Shown in pieces: positions 7,943 through 15,576 of a stretch of 19,025 nt of DNA. The stretch lies in contig QNAZ01000003.1 in NCBI GenBank assembly GCA_003641645.1, positions 1 to 19,025 on the forward strand, read 5' to 3'. Each line of letters starts with the position of its first letter. Position 1 is the first letter of the stretch. The translations under genes and the position numbers were made by a program. The stretch comes from Thermodesulfobacteriota bacterium. Lineage in GTDB: Bacteria; Desulfobacterota; Thermodesulfobacteria; Thermodesulfobacteriales; Thermodesulfobacteriaceae. The notes under the pieces are model-generated. The model saw only the letters and a list, made by a program, of their open reading frames with translations, did not search any database and was not told the origin of the DNA.

Positions 7943-8221
7943 TTACTTTATAGCATAAGCTTCATAATCTACTACAACATCTGTTGCAGTAGATGTTCCA
8001 TTAGAAGCTCTAACAGTAAATTCATTCTTTCCACCATTAATAAGAATTACAGAGCATCCTGTAGTAGAAGTAGAAACTTTAGGCATTCCTACAATAAAAT
8101 ATTTGCTATCTAATTGAATAGTAGCATCCTTTGTTCCACCAGGATCAACAGAAGAAACAGTATAAGAACCTGTTATCTTTTCCAGAGCAATTAAGTCTGG
8201 ATAATTTGGTCTATTTGCCAT
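7943..8221 (-). CDS. Small beta-rich protein, possible capsid decoration protein
   Basis: This 92-residue protein is rich in Ser, Thr, Val and Gly, with alternating strands (YTVSSVDPGGTKDATIQL, CSVILINGGKNEFTVRA, DVVVDYEAYAIK). It comes straight after the major capsid gene, with a strong AGGAGG before ATG 8221. Its size, beta character and place suit a head decoration or fibre protein, but no family motif is recognised. An intrinsic terminator lies between it and the capsid gene, so its transcription should be lower. Confidence 0.6.
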   Translation of the reverse strand: MANRPNYPDLIALEKITGSYTVSSVDPGGTKDATIQLDSKYFIVGMPKVSTSTTGCSVILINGGKNEFTVRASNGTSTATDVVVDYEAYAIK

Positions 8222-8250
8222 CTTTATTTCCTCCTACTTCATTTCATTTT

Positions 8251-8293
8251 AGTAAAATAAAAGGGAGCAGGCAAAGGTATGAGCTGCTCCCTT
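8251..8293 (-). terminator. Intrinsic terminator after the major capsid gene
   Basis: On the minus strand AAGGGAGCAG pairs perfectly with CTGCTCCCTT across a 13-base loop (8261-8293) and is followed by TTATTTTACT. It begins about 15 bases after the capsid stop. Downstream genes lie in the same direction without a visible new promoter, so it is probably a partial terminator that raises capsid mRNA over tail mRNA. Confidence 0.85.
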
Positions 8294-8307
8294 ATTCAAT
8301 TAATCTA

Positions 8308-9294
8308 TTATGAAGAAACTTTAATTCCAAATATTACACAATGGTTCTTTGGGTTTCTTACTACTGGAGTAATATATTCCCAAACCTCATATCTTGTATA
8401 TTGAGAAGAAGAAACAGGCACTTCTTTAGAAGTTAAGCTCTCAAGCTCAGCAATAAAGGCATCCCCAAGATTTAAGATTAAAATACAAGTAGTAGAACCT
8501 CCTGTTAAAGCACTTACATATTTATTTGCTCCACCTCCATCATAATCATAAGTAAGAGTATCAAAAATAGCTGTAGAAGTTAATACAGGAATTCCAGCAT
8601 ATTCCATTACTCTAAATCCACCTCTAATTTCAACAGTATTTACAAATCTTTGTTGAGCTTGCAATAAACCTTGAATAATTCTTCTTCCAGTTCTTGAACA
8701 AATAATCATATTAGGATTTGCATAACACTTATCAATAGCTTCATCAAGTTTTGCAAGAGTTAAATCTCCTCCTGTATCATCAGAGCCAAGTAATACTACA
8801 TTTCCGCCACCATCAACAATTTGCTTAATTAACCCATTAGCAAAGTTATCTCCTGAATATTCACTTGCATCAGTTCCAGTATAATTACCCCAAATAATTG
8901 CTCTTTGCTCCCACTCTTTAAACTCGTTGATTTTGGCTTCTAATTCAGTTTGCAAAATGTCAATATAGTTTCTTCCAGCTACTTGAGCAAATCTTGTTAC
9001 TTCTACAGATGTTCCATAAATCTTATAAGGTAAAGATACTCTGGTATAGCTTCCTTCTGCTGGAGTAAAACTGCCAGTATCAGCAATAGCTTCTCCAGCA
9101 GTTCCTGAAGAAGTTCTCCTATTGAATTCATAAGAAGTGCCATAACCTTTCTTTACAGGAATATTCTGTCTTAATGGATTTTCAGAAAAGAAAATATGAG
9201 CTATAACTTTATCAACAACTTCTTGAACTAATTTTCCTGTAATATCAGAACCACTTAAAGCTTTTTCTAATAGTTCTTTTGTTTGTGCATCCAT
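8308..9294 (-). CDS. Major capsid protein, HK97 fold
   Basis: This 328-residue protein is the shell subunit. Recognisable HK97-fold features include the N-arm with NPLRQNIPVKKGYGTSYEF, the E-loop-like region with SSGTAGEAIADTGSFTPAEG, the spine helix IDILQTELEAKINEFKEWEQ, and A-domain elements (NPNMIICSRTGRRIIQGLLQ, RVMEYAGIPVLTSTAIFD). The C-terminus has KNHCVIFGIKVSS. The protein lacks a long N-terminal delta domain, which fits with scaffold being supplied by the upstream protease-scaffold gene. AAGGAGGT precedes ATG 9294. Confidence 0.93.
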   Translation of the reverse strand: MDAQTKELLEKALSGSDITGKLVQEVVDKVIAHIFFSENPLRQNIPVKKGYGTSYEFNRRTSSGTAGEAIADTGSFTPAEGSYTRVSLPYKIYGTSVEVTRFAQVAGRNYIDILQTELEAKINEFKEWEQRAIIWGNYTGTDASEYSGDNFANGLIKQIVDGGGNVVLLGSDDTGGDLTLAKLDEAIDKCYANPNMIICSRTGRRIIQGLLQAQQRFVNTVEIRGGFRVMEYAGIPVLTSTAIFDTLTYDYDGGGANKYVSALTGGSTTCILILNLGDAFIAELESLTSKEVPVSSSQYTRYEVWEYITPVVRNPKNHCVIFGIKVSS

Positions 9295-9321
9295 TTCTTT
9301 CTACCTCCTTACAAAATATTT

Positions 9322-10524
9322 TTAATTTTTCTTCTTTATTTCTTTTAATAGTTTCTTTAATTCTTTCTCTTTTACTTCAACAGGAACATTGCTCATCAAA
9401 ATCTTCAATATTTCTAATTGTTTATCTAAAGGAAGTTTCTCAAACTCTTCAGATTTAATGAACTCAGAAATATCAATATCTTCTTCTTGCTCTCTTTGAG
9501 AATCAATTCCTCTCACTTCAGGTTGAGATTTCAATAACTCTATCTCTTTCTTCAAGAGATTTATTTCTTTACTTAAATCTTCAATTATTTTCAGAAGTTT
9601 TTCTTCTACTTTGTTTTCTTTCATTTCTTCTTTCTCCTTTTCTAATTCTTTGGTTTCTATTTCTTCTTCTTCTTCTTTATTTTCTTCAGGTTTAGATTCT
9701 TTTTTCATAAAGTTTCCTAATTCCTCTCTAATAACTTTTCTTAATTGCTCAAAGAAAGAATTCTCATCAACTTCAATAGCTTCAGGCTCTTTCTCTAAGG
9801 TTTCTTCTAATCCCAATTCTTTCTCAAGGTCTTTCATTTGTTCTTCAATCAAACAATCAATGCTATTTTTGAAATTCTTATCAACTTCTTTATTTACAAT
9901 TTCTATTTCTCCATCTTCTAAAGCAAAGCTTAAATTGACTAAGTAAGCCAAAGCTTTCAAGCCTTCTGGCATTTCTTCATATTCTCCAATTTGAATGAGA
10001 TACCTAAAATGTTTTCTTAAATGAGATTTTAATTTTCTTCTTTCTTCCTCTGTAAGATTTCTTCCGCCACCTCTTGCTCCTCTCATTGCTTTATAGGCTG
10101 CCATAAGACCTGTATATGATAAAATCATTTCATAAGTATTTTCAGCAACTTGTTTCAAAATATGATGAGGATAGCCCCAATCTGTCATTCTTTCATAACT
10201 TCTGACAACTCCATACATTTCATTAATTGCAGTCTTATTTCCAGATTGATAAAGAATATTTCTAATTCTAATTTTGTTTACTTTTGACCAAGGTGTATAA
10301 TCAACATCTGTTTTATTAATTCTGATTTTAGGTTTCTTATCTTGTTTCTCTACTGTCTCATCTACTTGTTCTTCTTCAACTAAATCTTCATCTGTAAATT
10401 GCTCAGTTTCTAAAGTTTCTTCCTTCTTAACTTCATTTTTTATTTCTTCCATTTTTTCTGTATTTTGCTCTACTTTTTCTTCTATTTTTTCCGGAATTAC
10501 TTGAATTTCTTTTTGTTCTTGCAT
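9322..10524 (-). CDS. Internal in-frame start: scaffold-only product
   Basis: Met190 of the protease-scaffold gene (ATG 10522-10524) is preceded by a perfect AAGGAGGT at 10531-10538 with a 6-base gap. That is as strong as the ribosome sites of the capsid and tail tube genes. It lies exactly at the junction between protease domain and scaffold. A 400-residue scaffold-only protein is therefore likely, made in excess over the fusion, as in lambda C/Nu3. This is inferred from the ribosome site and domain border; it is not proven. Confidence 0.7.
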   Translation of the reverse strand: MQEQKEIQVIPEKIEEKVEQNTEKMEEIKNEVKKEETLETEQFTDEDLVEEEQVDETVEKQDKKPKIRINKTDVDYTPWSKVNKIRIRNILYQSGNKTAINEMYGVVRSYERMTDWGYPHHILKQVAENTYEMILSYTGLMAAYKAMRGARGGGRNLTEEERRKLKSHLRKHFRYLIQIGEYEEMPEGLKALAYLVNLSFALEDGEIEIVNKEVDKNFKNSIDCLIEEQMKDLEKELGLEETLEKEPEAIEVDENSFFEQLRKVIREELGNFMKKESKPEENKEEEEEIETKELEKEKEEMKENKVEEKLLKIIEDLSKEINLLKKEIELLKSQPEVRGIDSQREQEEDIDISEFIKSEEFEKLPLDKQLEILKILMSNVPVEVKEKELKKLLKEIKKKN

Positions 10525-11091
10525 ATCTATACCTCCTTCCTTTAAATGTTTGGCAATATAGTAATCTAATGCTACTGCATTTGGATTTGCTGGAACTGAA
10601 ACAAGAGAACACTCAAATGGATACATATCAGTTATCAAATAATGATCTATAACTTCTTTACCATCTTCAGTTTCTCTATAAACTGGTTTTCTTTCTACTT
10701 TTGCCCAGAAAGAGAATTTTGAAAGAACTCCTTCTTTTATCTTTTGCCAAATCTCTTCTTCAGTTTTGGAAATCATTATCTTTACCCATAAACCTTTTCT
10801 TCCATTTCCTAAATCTTTTACTTTTGCATCTATAACTTTCCCAATTGGTCTATTTGCTTGATGGTTATAGAGAACTGTTTGATATTGCTCTTTTAAAACT
10901 TTGGCAGCATTCTCTAATGCTTCTGGAGTAATTATATCATCAACAACATCTCTATCAGTTGTAGCAACGAGAGCTTCAACATACCAATTCTTTTCTTCAG
11001 TATCTCCTTTAGCTTCCTTACTTTCATAAAAGGATTTGGTAGCAAGCTCAAAATAAAGCTTATCTTGCATTTTATCTTTGTCTTTTTCCAT
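9322..11091 (-). CDS. Prohead maturation protease fused to scaffold
   Basis: Residues 1-185 are an HK97-type (U35) prohead protease. Likely catalytic residues are His77 in YNHQANRPIGKV, Ser127 in LSKFSFWAKV and Glu160 in PFECSLVSVPANPNAVA. Residues 195-250 are acidic and probably disordered. Residues 264-375 form a globular unit (WSKVNKIRIRNILYQSG, then AMRGARGGGRNLTEEERRKL) seen at the C-terminus of several phage protease or XkdF-like proteins. Residues about 440-589 are charged helices with a coiled coil at 480-522, as expected of scaffold. The protease should cleave scaffold after assembly. ATG 11091 has AAAGGAGAT upstream. Confidence 0.88.
   Translation of the reverse strand: MEKDKDKMQDKLYFELATKSFYESKEAKGDTEEKNWYVEALVATTDRDVVDDIITPEALENAAKVLKEQYQTVLYNHQANRPIGKVIDAKVKDLGNGRKGLWVKIMISKTEEEIWQKIKEGVLSKFSFWAKVERKPVYRETEDGKEVIDHYLITDMYPFECSLVSVPANPNAVALDYYIAKHLKEGGIDMQEQKEIQVIPEKIEEKVEQNTEKMEEIKNEVKKEETLETEQFTDEDLVEEEQVDETVEKQDKKPKIRINKTDVDYTPWSKVNKIRIRNILYQSGNKTAINEMYGVVRSYERMTDWGYPHHILKQVAENTYEMILSYTGLMAAYKAMRGARGGGRNLTEEERRKLKSHLRKHFRYLIQIGEYEEMPEGLKALAYLVNLSFALEDGEIEIVNKEVDKNFKNSIDCLIEEQMKDLEKELGLEETLEKEPEAIEVDENSFFEQLRKVIREELGNFMKKESKPEENKEEEEEIETKELEKEKEEMKENKVEEKLLKIIEDLSKEINLLKKEIELLKSQPEVRGIDSQREQEEDIDISEFIKSEEFEKLPLDKQLEILKILMSNVPVEVKEKELKKLLKEIKKKN
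9863..9882 (-). repeat. 20-base copy of the GATAAGAATTTC motif inside the scaffold gene
   Basis: GATAAGAATTTCAAAAATAG on the minus strand is identical over all 20 bases to the copy upstream of the protease gene (11105-11124). Here it encodes DKNFKN within the scaffold part. It may be a chance match in AT-rich coding sequence or a true internal site. Confidence 0.35.
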
Positions 11092-11104
11092 AATTATCTC
11101 CTTT

Positions 11105-11124
11105 CTATTTTTGAAATTCTTATC
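11105..11124 (-). promoter_or_regulatory. GATAAGAATTTC motif upstream of the protease gene
   Basis: GATAAGAATTTCAAAAATAG lies in the short gap between the tnpB stop and the protease ATG, 14 bases before the ATG and just ahead of its AAAGGAG ribosome site. Near-identical copies lie at other gene boundaries. Confidence 0.45.
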
Positions 11125-11145
11125 TTTTCTATTATTGTTTAAATC

Positions 11146-12345
11146 TTAAGAAAGAAAGTCAGGAATTCTTCTTGGCACTGTCTTATCTTTAAAACAAGAT
11201 AAGTTAAGGGTGCAGAGACCAACACCCTGCCTACTCTGGAGCGGAGTGCTAACGGCAAGGCATTCTACTGGTGGCTGAATACCCTGCCTCCTCCACTCTT
11301 CGGCTACAGCCTGAGCCACCACAGGCTGATATCCATATCTCAAACCTGCCCTAATGGCTATATTAGTAGCTGCAACTACATCAGCATGATATTCAAAGCT
11401 ACATTTTTTACATTTAAAATTATCTCCACTTCTATTTTCTTTGCTGATATAACCACAAATAGGACAGGTTTGAGATGTATATACAGAAGAAACTCTTACA
11501 GTCTGGAAACCTTCCAGTTTTGTAAGAGTTTCTATTCTCTTGATTAAATGGTTATATGGTACATTTTTATAATCTCTTCTAAACTTTTTGCTTCTTCCTT
11601 TTTTGCCTTTAAAATTTAATTTTTCAAAGGCAAAATTGCATTGATATATATTGATTATTTCTTTTGCTATTCTATTAAATAATTGCCTTAAAGGATTTAT
11701 TCCATTTTTATAACTTCTCCATTTAGTTCTTTTTCTTAAATTTTCAAATTCTTTGTTAAACCAAATTTTTCCAATGCTATCAGCTACTCCATTTCTGTAA
11801 TCTATATCAAATCCAACAATTTTAGTATTTTGTTTTCTTTCTTTTGGTTTATAATTTAAATAAACTATAACATACCAATTACCATTTATCTTTTTAAACT
11901 TTATTGCTTTACTAAAAGTAGCTCTTTTATTTAACCAATAATTCAATCTTCTATATTTTTTACAAGGTATTAAAATTCTTCTAAAAGGAATTCCAGAATA
12001 AACCTTTAACCATAAATCAAATTCTTTTGTAACAAAATTACAAAAAGAAAATAAATTATCATAAAAATCAAATTCATTCTTTTTAAAGAATGGTTTGGTT
12101 TTCCTCTTCATTTTTATAGTTGCCTTTACTATTTGCCAAGCTTTAAGGCAAGCATACCATTCAAATTTATTATTTCCCAAGAAAAATTCTTTTGGAGGAT
12201 ATTTACTTTTCAATTCCCAATCTGGGAGTTTCCAATATAAATCAATATAACTATTAACTAAGTTTTTCCAAATATTACAAAAATTCTCCAATATCATTCT
12301 TTTATTTTTATTTGGAAAAATCTTTAATTTAAATTGCAATTTCAT
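11146..12345 (-). CDS. tnpB: TnpB-family RNA-guided endonuclease (IS200/IS605 OrfB type)
   Basis: This 399-residue protein keeps all three RuvC acidic residues: Asp180 in IVGFDID, Glu241 in FAFEKLNFKG and Asp322 in YHADVVAATNIA. It also has the zinc ribbon CPICG (Cys294, Cys297) and CKKC (Cys312, Cys315). TnpB proteins cut DNA complementary to a guide carried by an omega RNA from the 3' end of their own gene. No TnpA transposase is present. The ATG is 2 bases after the portal stop and uses the portal end (AAAGGA) as ribosome site, so it is coupled to a late structural gene. Most of the gene is extremely AT-rich, but the last 190 bases are GC-rich and structured. Its last residues, PRRIPDFLS, repeat the portal C-terminus PRRIPDFMKG. 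Confidence 0.9.
   Translation of the reverse strand: MKLQFKLKIFPNKNKRMILENFCNIWKNLVNSYIDLYWKLPDWELKSKYPPKEFFLGNNKFEWYACLKAWQIVKATIKMKRKTKPFFKKNEFDFYDNLFSFCNFVTKEFDLWLKVYSGIPFRRILIPCKKYRRLNYWLNKRATFSKAIKFKKINGNWYVIVYLNYKPKERKQNTKIVGFDIDYRNGVADSIGKIWFNKEFENLRKRTKWRSYKNGINPLRQLFNRIAKEIINIYQCNFAFEKLNFKGKKGRSKKFRRDYKNVPYNHLIKRIETLTKLEGFQTVRVSSVYTSQTCPICGYISKENRSGDNFKCKKCSFEYHADVVAATNIAIRAGLRYGYQPVVAQAVAEEWRRQGIQPPVECLAVSTPLQSRQGVGLCTLNLSCFKDKTVPRRIPDFLS
11162..11330 (-). ncRNA. Putative omega RNA (scaffold plus guide) overlapping the tnpB 3' end
   Basis: By hand count 11221-11340 is 56% GC against under 20% in parts of tnpB. Minus-strand pairing is extensive. A 7-bp stem CAGCCTG/CAGGCTG (11307-11328) has loop TGGTGGCT. 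A 12-bp stem GGCAGGGTATTC/GAATGCCTTGCC (11254-11288, two G-U pairs) has a loop containing AGCCACCA, the exact complement of the first loop. An outer stem GAGTG/CACTC encloses the second hairpin. Then come GGGTG/CACCC (11208-11227) and an 8-bp hairpin CTTATCTT/AAGATAAG (11182-11203). Guide sequence would follow, starting near 11181: ACAGTGCCAAGAAGAATTCC. The exact ends are not determinable by eye. Confidence 0.7.
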
Positions 12346-12347
12346 AT

Positions 12348-13655
12348 CTATCCTTTCATAAAATCTGGTATTCTACGAGGTTTTCCAGTATCATCATAAT
12401 AGATATACTCATTACCAAGCTTACCAATTCTAATATCTCCACCAGCAATAGGCTTACTTCCTAATATCATTCTTGCTTCATTTGCAGTTAAAATTCCGCT
12501 ATTGACAAGCAAAGACAAACTTCTACTTTTATCATAAAATTCATCTCCACTAACATCAGTTCTTTTTAGAAGTCTAAATTCAACTGGAAGATTGAATTCT
12601 TTCCAGAAAATTTCTTCTGTAAATAACTTTTCTATTAACTTAACAATAGGCTCTATTAGTTTTGATTGAGAGATTTTGTAAGCCATCTCAGAACCACCAC
12701 GAGAAGAAATTTCTCTTTCTGTTGGAATTTGAAATGCTTTTAGAATGATTGTATCTATCCTTTCAAGTAAGAAATCAAGTTTATTCTCTGAAGAAATTGA
12801 TCTATCAAGTCTAATCCAATCTACATTTTTTGGATCTATATTTCTAATTACTTTTATACGATTTCTTAATTCTGGATTTTTAAATTCTTCTTTTAGTCTT
12901 TGAAAAGCTGCTTCACCAATTTCTCCTAAAACTAAAATTCCTGGTGGGATACTGTCATCAAAGATATAGTTTGCTATTGTTCTTGTTGAAAGAATTAATG
13001 AAGCGACTTCATCAAGAATTCCTTCAATAATTGGCAAACCATAATCATCATAAGAGCAAGGATGTAAAACTCCATAAATAATATCATCTGGAGAAAATTC
13101 TACTGTCTTATCTTGTATAACTTGTCTAAATCTTTCTATAATTCCTGAATCATCTTTATCAATTATCATATACATTGGATCTCTAACATAAAGTTCAACC
13201 AACTCTCCCTTCTTGTTTCTTACTTTCTCAATGAAAAACCTATCATGAACCAATAAGTCTCTAACAACTTTAGAAATAAGAGTTTGAATTGTATCTTTCT
13301 TTCTATTTAGTTTTCCAAAAAACTTTTCAGCAAATTTCTCTAAAGCAATATAGATTTCTTGAGGAAGTTTCTTTGGAATTGGGACTAAAACTGGTAATCT
13401 TGAAGAAACTTCTCCTGCAATTCCATCAATACATTCTCTTAATCTTGAAGTTCTTAAGTAAAGGTATCTTAATAATTGATCACTAACTCTTGAATATCTT
13501 CTATATGGAGTAAAAGTTTGAAAATGAGTTACAAATCTTGTATCTATTCCTTCAACTCTAACTTTATTATCAACTTTTGGAACTTCAGGAACTTGAATTT
13601 CACTATTTTGATTATTGTTATTTTGATCTGTCTTATTATCTGGAAATTGTTTCAT
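12348..13655 (-). CDS. Portal protein
   Basis: This 435-residue protein would form the dodecameric DNA entry ring and docking site for terminase. It lies directly after large terminase and matches siphovirus portals: a disordered N-terminus, then TPYRRYSRVSDQLLRYLYLR, YVRDPMYMIIDKDDSG in the wing, FSPDDIIYGVLHPCSYDDYG, a clip and stem region (EGILDEVASLILSTRTIANY) and NSGILTANEARMILGSKPI near the end. The C-terminus PRRIPDFMKG is encoded by codons that differ at many silent positions from the PRRIPDF copy at the end of tnpB, suggesting the 3' end was replaced. GAAGGA lies upstream of ATG 13655. Confidence 0.92.
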   Translation of the reverse strand: MKQFPDNKTDQNNNNQNSEIQVPEVPKVDNKVRVEGIDTRFVTHFQTFTPYRRYSRVSDQLLRYLYLRTSRLRECIDGIAGEVSSRLPVLVPIPKKLPQEIYIALEKFAEKFFGKLNRKKDTIQTLISKVVRDLLVHDRFFIEKVRNKKGELVELYVRDPMYMIIDKDDSGIIERFRQVIQDKTVEFSPDDIIYGVLHPCSYDDYGLPIIEGILDEVASLILSTRTIANYIFDDSIPPGILVLGEIGEAAFQRLKEEFKNPELRNRIKVIRNIDPKNVDWIRLDRSISSENKLDFLLERIDTIILKAFQIPTEREISSRGGSEMAYKISQSKLIEPIVKLIEKLFTEEIFWKEFNLPVEFRLLKRTDVSGDEFYDKSRSLSLLVNSGILTANEARMILGSKPIAGGDIRIGKLGNEYIYYDDTGKPRRIPDFMKG

Positions 13656-13681
13656 TTGATTTCCTTCAAGAAGAAAGTATA

Positions 13682-13699
13682 ATTTTAGAAATTCTTATC
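13682..13699 (-). promoter_or_regulatory. GATAAGAATTTC motif upstream of the portal gene
   Basis: GATAAGAATTTCTAAAAT lies in the 64-base gap between large terminase and portal, 26 bases before the portal ATG. It is identical over 18 bases to the copy at the Com-like gene. Confidence 0.45.
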
Positions 13700-13719
13700 A
13701 AAGTATGAAAAGAGAAAAT

Positions 13720-15573
13720 CTAAAGAGTATCTACTTTGACATCTTCCTTTGAGACTATATGTTTTCTCCAATATTCTCTTGCAAAATATGATGCCATAAC
13801 AATATCTGAAGTTTCTCCAAATGGATACATTGTTAATTCCTCTATCCACTTGCATTTTCCGCATTTGCAATCAACATCGTGTGGAAGTTTTCCCATTGGA
13901 ATAATCCATTTCTTTCTTTCAAATTCAAGTGCCATAGAAGGTAACCCTATTTCTGGATCATGTTTTGCACTTGTGGTAAAATGAGCTTGAACTGGTAATT
14001 CCCTATTGAATTCATTTAACCATTGAATTAATGCTTCCTGATATTGATTGTTCTCCACTACAATAATATCTGCTTTCCAATCTTCAAAATTTTTTGTGAT
14101 TGCATTAACAGTTTCTGGAGAAGTCCATTTACCATATTCAGCATGTAATGCTACTAATTTATTCTTTTCCTTTATTACTCCCATTACAAAAATAGCAGTA
14201 TTAGCAGCAGTTTTCTTCTGAGAAATTGCCAAGTCAACCCCAATGATTACATAATCACATTTTTCTCTATAATATTTTGGGTCATTATAAACAATACAGG
14301 CTTCTATATTTTCTCTATTAAAAACTGCATCTTCTCTTGAAATAGGCAAAAGAGCAAATGCTCTTGCAAAAGCTCTTAAAGGCATAGAATTATATCTTTC
14401 TATTAATTTTTCTTTAGACCAATGTTCTTTCCAAATTGGTTCTAATGTTTCAAGATTAATTCTGTATATTTTCTTATACTTTAAAGGTTTTTGATGAAAT
14501 TCCCAATGCAAATCCATTTGTGTCCATATTGTTCCAATCAAACACCAACCATACCCATCTGGTTCTAATAAATTCAGCCAATTATTATAAAAAGCTTCTT
14601 TTACCATTTTTATCAAAGCAGGGTGTTTTATTGTGTTATTGAATTCAACTACATCGTCAAACACAATATAATCTGCTCTTCCCCCAGTAGCTCCAGAAAG
14701 AATTCCCAAAGCTTCTATAGTAACATCTTTACTCCATAAGCTTCTTTTAACTAAAATTTTATTTGATGCCCAGACATCACCAGCTTCTAAATGTGGAAAA
14801 ACTTCTTTCAATCTCTCATTTGATTCAATTGCTTCTTTTATTTGTCTTAAAATATCTGCTGCTTTTTTATCTGAATGAGAAACAATCTTGATTCTTAAAT
14901 TTGGATTGTGTCCTAAAAGAAAAATAGGTCTCATAACAGCCATATAACTTGTATTATGTGTTATAATTCCATTAGTAATATGATTATGATACTTTTCTAT
15001 TTCTAAACCAATTGTTGGCTTCTTTCCTTTATATTCAATACTCCTAATAATATCTATTTTGAAGCTACCTTTTTCATAAGTTCCTACATAATTTTCAACT
15101 TTTAACCCTTCTTCTATTGATTTCCAACCATCAGTAGTTAGAAAAGGATGATTGGAAGTTACTTCTATACTTTTACCAGAAGCTAATTTAACTTCACAAA
15201 TATCTTTTATTCCATTATCAATTATGTTAACAATCTTTGCAGGAACAAATCTAAAGTTTTCTACATCATAAGATATAACTTCATCTCCTACTTTACAATC
15301 TTTAGCTTCTTTCAAAGAACCATCTGCTAATGTAATGATAGTATTAGGAGTATGGCATTTTGCATGCGAACGAGGGGCAAAGATTATGCAAGGTTCTCCT
15401 TCCATCATAGCTTTTGTAGCTAAATTATGCCATTCAAGATGGATTTTTCCTGGTTTCAAACCAAAAACATATTCACAAAAAGTTTTAAAAGATTTTCTTG
15501 CTTGTTTGACTAAAAGACTTTTTTCAAGATTTCTCTTGATTATGATTAAATCTTTTATATTCTTATCTTGCAT
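13720..15573 (-). CDS. terL: Terminase large subunit, interrupted by a mini-intein
   Basis: This 617-residue precursor would splice to 482 residues. The ATPase part has a Walker A-like APRSHAK followed by T208 once the intein is removed, and Walker B YIVFDDV (302-308) after GATGGRAD. The RuvC-like nuclease part has Asp447 (VIIGVDLAI), Glu507 (IIVVENNQYQEAL) and Asp590 (GETSDIVMASYF). A CKCGKC cluster at 569-574 near the C-terminus may bind metal. The enzyme packages phage DNA into the prohead. ATG 15573 lies 3 bases after the small terminase stop. Without splicing the Walker A motif is split, so ATPase activity should depend on the intein leaving. Confidence 0.95.
   Translation of the reverse strand: MQDKNIKDLIIIKRNLEKSLLVKQARKSFKTFCEYVFGLKPGKIHLEWHNLATKAMMEGEPCIIFAPRSHAKCHTPNTIITLADGSLKEAKDCKVGDEVISYDVENFRFVPAKIVNIIDNGIKDICEVKLASGKSIEVTSNHPFLTTDGWKSIEEGLKVENYVGTYEKGSFKIDIIRSIEYKGKKPTIGLEIEKYHNHITNGIITHNTSYMAVMRPIFLLGHNPNLRIKIVSHSDKKAADILRQIKEAIESNERLKEVFPHLEAGDVWASNKILVKRSLWSKDVTIEALGILSGATGGRADYIVFDDVVEFNNTIKHPALIKMVKEAFYNNWLNLLEPDGYGWCLIGTIWTQMDLHWEFHQKPLKYKKIYRINLETLEPIWKEHWSKEKLIERYNSMPLRAFARAFALLPISREDAVFNRENIEACIVYNDPKYYREKCDYVIIGVDLAISQKKTAANTAIFVMGVIKEKNKLVALHAEYGKWTSPETVNAITKNFEDWKADIIVVENNQYQEALIQWLNEFNRELPVQAHFTTSAKHDPEIGLPSMALEFERKKWIIPMGKLPHDVDCKCGKCKWIEELTMYPFGETSDIVMASYFAREYWRKHIVSKEDVKVDTL
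14953..15357 (-). other. Mini-intein within the terminase Walker A motif
   Basis: Residues 73-207 of the precursor (135 aa) form a Hint domain without a homing endonuclease. Block A starts at Cys73 (CHTPNTIITLADGS, then KVGDEVISYD). Block B has Thr139-x-x-His142 in VTSNHPFLTTDGW. The C-terminal blocks are GLEIEKYHNHITNG and IITHN, ending His206-Asn207, and the +1 extein residue is Thr208. Spliced sequence reads APRSHAK-TSYMAV. All residues needed for standard class 1 splicing are present. Confidence 0.93.
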
Positions 15574-15576
15574 TAA

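Noticed and set aside
11146..12345. TnpB as a catalytically dead, exapted regulator (TldR type)
   Set aside because: All three RuvC acidic residues and the zinc ribbon are intact, so nuclease activity should be assumed.
13685..13870. 61-residue leftward open frame at the end of large terminase
   Set aside because: It overlaps the conserved terminase C-terminus in another frame and resembles no protein.
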